From Planctomycetota bacterium (lineage in GTDB: Bacteria; Planctomycetota; UBA1135; GCA-002686595): DNA of 64,000 nt. The first letter of the stretch is position 1, and the number at the start of each line of letters is the position of its first letter. The stretch spans positions 1-64,000 of the forward strand of contig JAKLKU010000019.1 in assembly GCA_023150475.1 (NCBI GenBank). The letters run 5' to 3'. Position numbers and translations under genes: made by a program. The notes below the pieces were generated by a model. That model saw only the letters and a program-made list of their open reading frames with translations, was not told the DNA's origin and did not search any database. Of the stretch, positions 1 to 7,148 are shown piece after piece.

Positions 1-327
1 CCAGACAAAGACCGCCACAACCCGTTTTGGTTTCAGCCGCGCCCGAATTTTCGGCGCAGCGACGCGGGGCAGTATCGCCGTGTGGACTCTGCGTCGGGCC
101 GGGTTCGCGCCGGTCCAGAGTCTCTTCCGGACTCCGGTCCTGCCGCGCTCAGTGCGCAGTCCGGTGCGCTCGCAATTCGCTGTCGCGCAGGGACTTGAGC
201 TCCCGGAGGCGTCTGCGACGCGCAAGTGCCGTTGCGCTCGTGCGGCGGGCGCCTTCGGGGCAGCGTCGGGGTGCCACGACCGCGCCGTCGTGCGGTGGAT
301 CGGCCTCCCAGGCCCACGGATCTTGCC
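1..327. other. Left-edge non-coding stretch
   Basis: No reading frame here has plausible protein character, and no gene appears to be cut by the left edge. It is probably the upstream region of the gene that starts at 328. I see no clear promoter, hairpin or ribosome binding site. Confidence 0.5.
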
Positions 328-3006
328 ATGCGCTCAGTTCGTCGCTCCGAAGTCTCGAATCTCCTGGTCGCGCTCGTCGTGGTCATCGGCACGAGCTGTG
401 TGCCCAACGAGTGGTTCTCCTGCTCCGGCGGCAACGGCGGTGCGTCGTCCGGCACCGCCGCGACGTTCGAGTATCCGTCGGCGAGCGAACAAGGTTGGGT
501 CGACGTGCCGCTCGCGCCGCTCGTGCCGGCGCTCGACTTCACGGCGGATCAGTTCGAGTTCGTCGGCGCCGTGCCGTCGGGACTGACGCTCGATCCGGCG
601 ACGGGTGCGATCGCGGGCACGCCCACCGAAGTCGTCACGGCGCAGACGGTCACCGTCAAGGCCTCGAACAAGTTCGGCAAGCAGCGGCACGCCAGCGTCG
701 AGTACACGATCCATCCTGCGCTGCCACCCGGCGGCTTCACGTACGCGCCGAACCCCGCGAGCGCGCCGCTCGGCGATCCGTTCCCGCCGGTCGTGCCGGC
801 CCTTTCGAACGGTGCGTCGTCGTTCTCGATCTCGCCTGCGTTGCCGAACGGACTCGCGCTCGATCCACGAACCGGTTGGATCGTCGGCGTCGCGCAAGGT
901 GCGCTCGGCGTGACGCAACACGTCGTGACCGCGACCAACCCGTTCGGTGACGCGCAGACGGTCGTCGAGCTCGAGGTCCTGCCGAAGCTCGGCCTCTCCG
1001 GCTTCGTCGTGCCGAGCCTCGGCGACGACGCGCTCGACGTCTACGCGTTGCGTGGTCGCGGTGCGTTGCCCGTCGATCTCGAGTCGACGGCGAACGGCGC
1101 GCTCGCGTGCGCGGCGACTCCCGACGGACGTTACGTGTACGTCGCGAACGGTTCGGGGCGGATCCTCTGCTACGAGCACGACGCGGCGAGCGGCCACCTC
1201 GCGCCGCCGGTGGATCTCGGCTCGTTCGGTGCGGCGTGGCGGCTCGCGACGACGACCGATTCGCGGCACTTGATCGTCGCGACCGACAACGTCGTCACGC
1301 GCTGGGAGATCGGCGTCGGCGGCGCGCTCTGCTGTCCGAGCGCGGCGCCGGGCCCGTTCCACCCGACTGCGCTCGCCGTCGCTTCGAACGGCCAAGTCGC
1401 CGTCGCGAGTTCGGTGCCCGCGACCGTGCAGCTCTACGACGGCGGCACGCAACTCGCCGTTCGCGGCGACGCGCTCTCGCTCGGTGCGACCGTCGAGATT
1501 CCTGCGATCGGCTTCTCGCGCGTCGGTGAGAACTTGCTCGTGCTGACCGCCGAGTACTCGTTCTCGCAGCACGACTTCTCGGGCGAGGCGATCATGTGCG
1601 AGCTCGCGAGCGACGTCGAACTCGCCGCGGGCGCGCCGGCGCTCGACGTCACCGAGCTGCGCAAGTTCGGCCGGCAGTTCAGCGACCTCTCGCTCGAGCA
1701 CACGGCGGGCACCGTGCGCGCGTGGATCGCCGACCGCACCGAAGGCGAAGTGCACGCGCTCGGCCTGGGCGCGGGCGACACGGTGCTCGGTCCGACGCTC
1801 GTGACGCACGCGGTCGGTGGCGCGCCGGCGAAGTTGCTCGCGGCGAACGGGGGACTCTTCTTGCTCGACGACGTCAACGGCGAGCTCGAGTTCTGGGAGT
1901 CGAACGGCGCGACGCTCGACGAAGTGACCAGCGCACCGACGCGTTCGCAGCCCGTGGCCCTCGTCGCGCTCAATGGTGCGAATCCGGGCCGCGCACGCGT
2001 CGCGTTCGTCGCGAGCGAGTCCGACTCGACGTTGCGTGCCGTGAAGAGTCAGACGAGCGGCGACTTGCTCGTGCCCTCGACGCAAGGTCCGCTCGCGACC
2101 GACACGGCACCCGTCGACGTCGCGACGAGCGCCGGCTTGCCCTTCGTGTTCACGGCGAACCGCGACGGAGACTCGCTCGGCATCTACGCTTGGGACGACG
2201 CGGCGTTCGGCTTCCAGAGCGGTCAGAACCACGCGCTCGCGCCGAACGCGGCGCCGTTCGGGCTCGCGCTCGCGCCGGGCGGCAGCCACTTGTTCGCGCT
2301 CGAAGCTGCCGGCGGCATCGAGAGCTTCCGCGTCGATCCGAACGACGGCTCTCTCACGCCGATCGGCTTCGAGCCGCTCTCGGGGTCGCTCGCAGGCGCG
2401 AAGCTTCGCGTCGATCCGCTGCTGCGCTTCGTCTACGTCGTGCAACCCGACGCCGGCACGGTGCATTCGTTCCGCTTCACGCTCGCCAACGGTTCGATCA
2501 CGCCGTCGATGGAGCTCACGTCGCTCGGCCGGCCGACCGACGTCTTCGTGTCTCCCGAAGGTCGGTTCGTGCACGTGCTCGACGAAGCGTCCGGCACGAT
2601 CCGTCGCTGCATCGTCGACCGAGTCAGCGGCGAGCTGCAGCCCGTCGGCAGCTTCGGCGGCGCCGCGACCGCGGTGCGCCTCGTCGAAGGCAGCGCGTTG
2701 CCGTCGGCCGATGCGAGCGGACGCGTGTTCGCGCTCGACCCTGCGGCGAACGGTGGCGTCGCGCTCGCTCGCGATCCGGCGTCGGGCTTCCTCACGAGCG
2801 GAGCGAACGCGACGTTCACGCTCGCACCGAGCTCGAGCGCGTTCGGCGTGCTCGCCTTCTCGGTCGACGGCCTGATCGTGGCCGACGACGATGGCGCGAA
2901 CGGCCGTTTGCGGTCGTACTTCGCTGCGAGCACGAACGGCCCGCTGGTCGAACAGGACGTCGAGCTGCTCGGCCGCGGCCCGTTCGCGCTCGCGACGCGT
3001 CCGTGA
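328..3006 (+). CDS. Secreted or lipoprotein with Ig-like repeats and lactonase-type beta-propeller
   Basis: This 893-aa protein probably acts outside the cytoplasm; no enzymatic role can be assigned. The ATG at 328 is chosen over an in-frame GTG at 226 because it places a basic stretch and a hydrophobic segment (residues 9-22) at the N-terminus, ending at Cys24, which could be a lipobox Cys although the preceding GTS is not classic. Residues about 50-220 hold two putative Ig (He_PIG-like) repeats, recognised by GLTLDPATGAIAGTP and the related GLALDPRTGWIVG. From about residue 230 to the end there are repeated blades such as PDGRYVYVAN, DPLLRFVYVV and SPEGRFVHVL, typical of the 6-phosphogluconolactonase-like seven-bladed propeller fold. 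The known lactonase active site cannot be identified. It is convergent with the next gene, separated by a short tandem repeat. Confidence 0.85.
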   Translation: MRSVRRSEVSNLLVALVVVIGTSCVPNEWFSCSGGNGGASSGTAATFEYPSASEQGWVDVPLAPLVPALDFTADQFEFVGAVPSGLTLDPATGAIAGTPTEVVTAQTVTVKASNKFGKQRHASVEYTIHPALPPGGFTYAPNPASAPLGDPFPPVVPALSNGASSFSISPALPNGLALDPRTGWIVGVAQGALGVTQHVVTATNPFGDAQTVVELEVLPKLGLSGFVVPSLGDDALDVYALRGRGALPVDLESTANGALACAATPDGRYVYVANGSGRILCYEHDAASGHLAPPVDLGSFGAAWRLATTTDSRHLIVATDNVVTRWEIGVGGALCCPSAAPGPFHPTALAVASNGQVAVASSVPATVQLYDGGTQLAVRGDALSLGATVEIPAIGFSRVGENLLVLTAEYSFSQHDFSGEAIMCELASDVELAAGAPALDVTELRKFGRQFSDLSLEHTAGTVRAWIADRTEGEVHALGLGAGDTVLGPTLVTHAVGGAPAKLLAANGGLFLLDDVNGELEFWESNGATLDEVTSAPTRSQPVALVALNGANPGRARVAFVASESDSTLRAVKSQTSGDLLVPSTQGPLATDTAPVDVATSAGLPFVFTANRDGDSLGIYAWDDAAFGFQSGQNHALAPNAAPFGLALAPGGSHLFALEAAGGIESFRVDPNDGSLTPIGFEPLSGSLAGAKLRVDPLLRFVYVVQPDAGTVHSFRFTLANGSITPSMELTSLGRPTDVFVSPEGRFVHVLDEASGTIRRCIVDRVSGELQPVGSFGGAATAVRLVEGSALPSADASGRVFALDPAANGGVALARDPASGFLTSGANATFTLAPSSSAFGVLAFSVDGLIVADDDGANGRLRSYFAASTNGPLVEQDVELLGRGPFALATRP

Positions 3007-3020
3007 TGCGCTCGCGACAC

Positions 3021-3080
3021 GCGCGCCGCGTGCCCGCGATGCGCGCCGCGTGCCCGCGATGCGCGCCGCGTGCTCGTGAC
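3021..3080. repeat. 20-bp tandem repeat, three copies
   Basis: The unit GCGCGCCGCGTGCCCGCGAT occurs perfectly at 3021-3040 and 3041-3060. A third copy at 3061-3080 diverges in its last bases. It fills most of the gap between two convergent genes. Related GCCGCGTGCTC sequence occurs near 12025, also next to a gene 3' end. Confidence 0.85.
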
Positions 3081-3116
3081 GCGGCCGGGCGTGTGCGCGA
3101 GCGCCGCCGTGCGCCG

Positions 3117-3424
3117 TCACTCGAGTCGTGCCTGGACCGAAGCCGTGCCCGCCGGCGGAATCTCGACGGTGCCGGAGGCCGAACGGCCGTCCGCGAGCGC
3201 GAAGGACCAGCGATACTCGCCGCGCGGGATGCCGGCGATGCGCAGTCGGCCGGTCGCATCGCTGCGCCAGCCGTGCGCCGGCGCGACGAGCCGGCCCTCC
3301 GCCGTCCAGGCCGCGAGGTCCTCGCCGAGCTCGGCGTGCTCGAGCACGAGCTCCGCGCCCAAGACCGCCTCGCCGAGCGTCCCGCGCACGTCGAATTCGA
3401 CCCCGCCGGTCCGCCGCACTTCGA
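3117..3424 (-). repeat. 308-bp near-identical direct repeat, copy A
   Basis: This block is the 3' end of the 1058-aa gene. It matches 6841-7148, at a constant offset of 3724 bases, with only three differences that I can find by eye (two near the stop codon, one at CCGTGCGCC versus CCGTTCGCC). Similarity drops abruptly after base 3424. Confidence 0.9.
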
Positions 3425-6293
3425 ACTCGACGGCCGTTCGAGCGTCGTGACCGACCTCGAGGTCGAGAGCGGCGTTCCAGAGTCCCTGCCCTTCGATCGA
3501 AGCTCGGTATCGCGCTCTGCCGAGATCGGCCCAGCGAGCGATGCCGTTTGCGTCGCTCGTCGCGTGCAATGCAACCTGTCGCGTCCACGGCTCCTCGAGC
3601 CACACGGAGATCCCCGCGAGTCGCGCGTCGCGATCGCGCACGTGGACTTCCAGTGGGAAGCCAGGGCCGAGCTCGATCCGTTGCTCGTCCTCGTCGTCGA
3701 GGATCACCGCTACGCCCAAGCGCGTCGGCGCGCCCACGGCCGACACGACCCACTCGCGTTCCGCGGGACGTGGCATGTCGATGCGCCCATCGGCGTCGCA
3801 TTGTCGCCATTCGATCGGCGTCTCGTGGTTCCCTCGCGGCCGCATCGCGATCCAGCCCCCCGCGCGCGGAGCGCCAGCTTCCACGAACCGAAGGGACTTG
3901 CGCGCCGCGGATAGGCGCAGCACGACCGTGTTGGCGCTGCCATCGGCGAGTTCGATGCTCGTCCGGGCGAGTTCTTCGCTCCCACGGCTCGCGTGAATGA
4001 CGCAAGGACCCGCGCGGAGCGCATTCACCCGTGTGCTCGCCCTGGGATCCGCCGAGAGCCAACGTTCCCACTCGCGTCCTGCATCGTCGAAATAGCGCAG
4101 GCACACGTCGACGGCCGCGGACTCGACCTGCCCGACTTCCGCGGCGAAGGTCAGCTCGAGCTCGGCGTCGTCCGGCACGCGGTGCACGACCTCGCGGGGC
4201 GTCGCACGCGGCAAGTCGAGTCGACTCCACAAACGGCTCGCGTCGGGATACGTGAGGATCAGTTGAATGAACCCTCGCCCGGCGCCGCCGAGGACGATGC
4301 GGCCGTTCTCGGGAAAGTGGGTCGCGGGAGTCGCCACATGGAGTTGGGTTTCCAGTGCGAACTGCGTGAAGTCGAGCGGCGCGTCGCTCGCAAGTTGCAC
4401 TGCGACATCCGCACCGCGTTCGAGAGGCACGAGACCGAAATCGACTTCCGCGCCCGCTTCGCCGTGCGCCGTCGGGAGCGCGGCGAGGAACCCGTCCGCT
4501 CGGATCCAGAGGACGTTGTTCCCCGTGCGCAGGCCAGTGAGTTCGAAGGAACCATCGGCGCGCGTGAGCACCGGGTCACCTTGCCGGCTCAAGGGCGTGA
4601 AACCCCACGAGTTCCACAGCTCGACCGTCGCGCCGCCGATGCCGTCCCGGGTCGACTCGTCGATCACGACGCCTCTGGCCCGCAGAGCATCGGGCAGCGC
4701 GAGGTCTCCACAGTCCGCGACGCCGTCGCGGAACTCCAAGCTCACGATCTCGCTGCGCGGGAAATCCGGAGAGTGCGCGAACGCGAGGTAGGGCTCCATC
4801 GGAACGTCAGGCACGGCGAACGTGCCGTCCTCTCGTTCGGTGAAGGGCACGACGCGCACGTCTTGGTAGCTCCGCTGTGGCCAGAGCGTGACGTCGAACT
4901 CGCGCACCGGCATGCCCTCGCGCGTCACGCGTCCGATGACACGCCCGCTGCGCACGAGCACGATCTCGAGTGGGGAGCCGGAGTCCTCGACCCATTCGTG
5001 CGGGCCGGTGCGCGCCGAGCCGTAGCCCGACTTGAACGCAGCGACCTCGAACTGCGTTCTTTCGGGAACGCACAAGGACGCCAGTCCGTCTTGGCCCGTG
5101 ACCATCGGCGCCGTCGCGACGAGTTGATCCGCGCGACCGTCCGCCCACTCGGCGAGCACGGCGGCACCGGCCAACGGTTTGCCGTCCGAGTCGATGGCTC
5201 GAATCGTGAGGCGCCGCCCCGACAGTGCCTCGAACGTGACGACGACGCGTTCACCCGCGCGTGGCGTGGGCCTCCGGACGAACTTCGACACCACGTCGTT
5301 CGAGTTGAGAGCGAAGGCCCACTCGGCGGCGTCGGACGTCGCGCAGATCACTGGCCCGAACGTGCCATCGGCTCGCACCGGAGCTCGTGCGAGCCACGCG
5401 ACGTAATTGCTTTCGATCGAGCCGCTCGCCACCGTCGAGTCCGCGAACGACAGATTCGCCACAGGTTCCACGCGGCCCGCGAACTCGAACGTCGGAACGA
5501 GCTCGAAGCGCACGTCGCCGGAAAGTGGGCCGAATCGCGGCACCGACGCGAGATCGCCGGCCGTCGCGATGCATGCGACCTCACGGTCCGTTGCGAAGCA
5601 CCGACTCCATTCATCGAGAGTCACGCGGAGCTCCCGGCGGAAGAGTTCGAGTGCGCGCGTTTCGGTGGGCCCGAGCGTCGAACGTTCGTGCGCCCGCACG
5701 GATCCCATCACTTTGATGGTGCACGCGAGCTCCGGAGCGACCTCGGTGCTCTCGACGCGTGCTCGGCACGGCGGCGCTGGCGTCAAGACGACATCGAGCG
5801 GTCCGGATTCACTCCCGTCGAGCAGCACGTGCGCGACGAGGAAGCCCGGGTGAGTGATCCAGATCACTTCTCGCGGCGTGCGGTCGAGCGCTGCACTCTC
5901 GAGCGCGAACGTGCACTCACCCGATGCGTCGGTTCGTTGCCACTCGCTCGCGCTCGCGACACGCCCCCAATCGACGAGCGGGTGCTCTTTCGGTCCGTCG
6001 AGCGCATCGAGAGGCGTGAGCGAGACTTCTGCGTCCGCGATCGCGGTTCCGTCGGTTCCGCGGACGCGCAGGCGCAAGCGTCTCTCCAGCGCGGCGTTCG
6101 CTCGCGCGGCGCCGGTGGACTCGGAGCCCCGCGCATTCGCTGCGTCCTCGATGGGGGTTCGTGTTGCGCGCTGCGTGGCTGGCGCCGGCAACGCGCTCGT
6201 CGGCGCGTTGGAAGTACCACGCGAGTTCCACCACGTGAGCACCGCGGCGCTCAGGACGACGAAACCCACAACCCACGCAACGACGCGGCGCAC
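3117..6293 (-). CDS. Membrane-anchored multi-domain carboxypeptidase-regulatory-like protein (module 1)
   Basis: This 1058-aa protein has a basic start, one hydrophobic segment (residues about 4-21) and a Thr/Ala/Pro-rich linker, then many beta-sandwich repeats of the carboxypeptidase-regulatory/transthyretin-like type, for example LRLRVRGTDGTAIADAEVSL near residue 73, SDGKPLAGAAVLAEW and GRVIGRVTREGMPV. I infer a single-pass protein facing the periplasm or surface; no catalytic motif is visible. The start is a GTG at 6293. It lies 21 bases after the small secreted-protein gene at 6315-6509 and is probably co-transcribed with it. Its paralog is at 6841-10014 (1057 aa). The last ~100 residues of the two are almost identical, down to the DNA, while the rest is strongly diverged. 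Function is unknown. Confidence 0.85.
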   Translation of the reverse strand: MRRVVAWVVGFVVLSAAVLTWWNSRGTSNAPTSALPAPATQRATRTPIEDAANARGSESTGAARANAALERRLRLRVRGTDGTAIADAEVSLTPLDALDGPKEHPLVDWGRVASASEWQRTDASGECTFALESAALDRTPREVIWITHPGFLVAHVLLDGSESGPLDVVLTPAPPCRARVESTEVAPELACTIKVMGSVRAHERSTLGPTETRALELFRRELRVTLDEWSRCFATDREVACIATAGDLASVPRFGPLSGDVRFELVPTFEFAGRVEPVANLSFADSTVASGSIESNYVAWLARAPVRADGTFGPVICATSDAAEWAFALNSNDVVSKFVRRPTPRAGERVVVTFEALSGRRLTIRAIDSDGKPLAGAAVLAEWADGRADQLVATAPMVTGQDGLASLCVPERTQFEVAAFKSGYGSARTGPHEWVEDSGSPLEIVLVRSGRVIGRVTREGMPVREFDVTLWPQRSYQDVRVVPFTEREDGTFAVPDVPMEPYLAFAHSPDFPRSEIVSLEFRDGVADCGDLALPDALRARGVVIDESTRDGIGGATVELWNSWGFTPLSRQGDPVLTRADGSFELTGLRTGNNVLWIRADGFLAALPTAHGEAGAEVDFGLVPLERGADVAVQLASDAPLDFTQFALETQLHVATPATHFPENGRIVLGGAGRGFIQLILTYPDASRLWSRLDLPRATPREVVHRVPDDAELELTFAAEVGQVESAAVDVCLRYFDDAGREWERWLSADPRASTRVNALRAGPCVIHASRGSEELARTSIELADGSANTVVLRLSAARKSLRFVEAGAPRAGGWIAMRPRGNHETPIEWRQCDADGRIDMPRPAEREWVVSAVGAPTRLGVAVILDDEDEQRIELGPGFPLEVHVRDRDARLAGISVWLEEPWTRQVALHATSDANGIARWADLGRARYRASIEGQGLWNAALDLEVGHDARTAVEFEVRRTGGVEFDVRGTLGEAVLGAELVLEHAELGEDLAAWTAEGRLVAPAHGWRSDATGRLRIAGIPRGEYRWSFALADGRSASGTVEIPPAGTASVQARLE

Positions 6294-6314
6294 GATTGGA
6301 CTTGGAGTGGAGGG

Positions 6315-6509
6315 TTACGGGCCAGGCGGCGGCGTGGTCTGAGTCCGCATGTTGGGTGGGGGTGTCGTGGATCCCGAGTGGCCCGACCCGCCGCCCGCTG
6401 CGGCCATCTTCGGTCCCGCTGGAAGCGCAACCGGTCGCGCGAGCGCACTCGACGCGATCAGGACCAGGATCACGAGCCACACGCCGCTCGTTCGACTAAG
6501 CCAACGCAT
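6315..6509 (-). CDS. Small secreted Gly/Pro-rich protein (module 1)
   Basis: This 64-aa protein begins MRWLSRTSG, followed by a strong hydrophobic signal segment (VWLVILVLIASSALA) with a likely cleavage after ALA. The mature part of about 40 residues is rich in Gly, Pro and Thr, with a MAAAGGG core and a TTPPPGP end. It matches the layout of the 62-aa protein at 10031-10219 (MASAGGG core, VPPPNP end). Its ATG overlaps the end of a short upstream frame by 14 bases, exactly as in the paralogous module, which supports this start. The giant anchored-protein gene follows 21 bases later. Role unknown; a partner or ligand of the large protein is only a guess. Confidence 0.75.
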   Translation of the reverse strand: MRWLSRTSGVWLVILVLIASSALARPVALPAGPKMAAAGGGSGHSGSTTPPPNMRTQTTPPPGP

Positions 6510-6588
6510 GCAACAGCTCCCGGGACAGCGGTCCCGACGTGTCAGTGCTGCGGCGAACCGATCGGTCGGATTCTCGCGAGAACCCCAT
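6496..6588 (-). pseudogene. Short coupled frame, possible remnant of the helical-protein gene
   Basis: A short frame ends at 6496 with the residues ELLHALA and overlaps the start of the 64-aa gene by 14 bases. In module 2 the 312-aa gene ends ELFDAML and overlaps the 62-aa gene by the same 14 bases. Downstream of the inferred transcription start the first ATG in this frame is at 6588, giving about 30 codons. I read it as the surviving 3' end of a lost homolog of the 312-aa gene, kept perhaps for translational coupling. It could instead be a genuine leader peptide. Confidence 0.4.
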
Positions 6589-6840
6589 TCCAATCGCCCA
6601 CGCCTGCGATCGATCGCGCGTTCGACCTCGTCCGACTTCGCCGCCAATCGGCCGTGCCGAGAACGCTCGCGTGGGAACCGGGCGGAGTATCCGGAGACCC
6701 TTCATCAACCGCAACGGCAGTATCGAGACGGATGCTCGCCTTGCCCGAGGATGGCACTGCCGGAGCTTTCAGTAGGACTCGGTAGTTCGGGTGCTCTCGG
6801 CGCGCGCGCGTTTTCCCCAGTGAGCGGAACGGAGTTGTGC
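6510..6840. other. Intergenic region between the two modules
   Basis: Apart from the short coupled frame and the minus-strand promoter described separately, I see no further gene in this stretch. Transcription would start near 6680 and leave a leader of about 170 bases before the 64-aa gene. Confidence 0.5.
6687..6715 (-). promoter_or_regulatory. Predicted sigma-70-type promoter of module 1
   Basis: On the minus strand, TTGCGG (6710-6715) and GATACT (6687-6692) are separated by exactly 17 bases. The upstream GTTGCG and the downstream CCGGATACTCCG are repeated with identical spacing in front of module 2, although the spacer sequence differs. That conservation is the main support for the call. 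Confidence 0.65.
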
Positions 6841-7148
6841 TCACTCGAGTGTTGCCTGGACCGAAGCCGTGCCCGCCGGCGGAATCTCGACGGTGCCGGA
6901 GGCCGAACGGCCGTCCGCGAGCGCGAAGGACCAGCGATACTCGCCGCGCGGGATGCCGGCGATGCGCAGTCGGCCGGTCGCATCGCTGCGCCAGCCGTTC
7001 GCCGGCGCGACGAGCCGGCCCTCCGCCGTCCAGGCCGCGAGGTCCTCGCCGAGCTCGGCGTGCTCGAGCACGAGCTCCGCGCCCAAGACCGCCTCGCCGA
7101 GCGTCCCGCGCACGTCGAATTCGACCCCGCCGGTCCGCCGCACTTCGA
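6841..7148 (-). repeat. 308-bp near-identical direct repeat, copy B
   Basis: This is the 3' end of the 1057-aa gene and matches 3117-3424 with three visible differences. The encoded segment begins VRRTGGVEFDVRG and runs to the stop. The sharp upstream boundary suggests gene conversion or recombination, since the rest of the paralogous proteins is much less alike. Confidence 0.9.

Noticed and set aside
334..4230. A 1298-residue open frame on the minus strand
   Set aside because: It is Arg-rich, shadows the propeller gene and the 3' part of the module 1 gene, and has no family features. Long spurious frames are expected in GC-rich DNA.
3117..7148. A transposon or insertion sequence bounded by the 308-bp repeats
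   Set aside because: The repeats are the coding 3' ends of paralogous genes, there is no transposase and no terminal inverted repeat.
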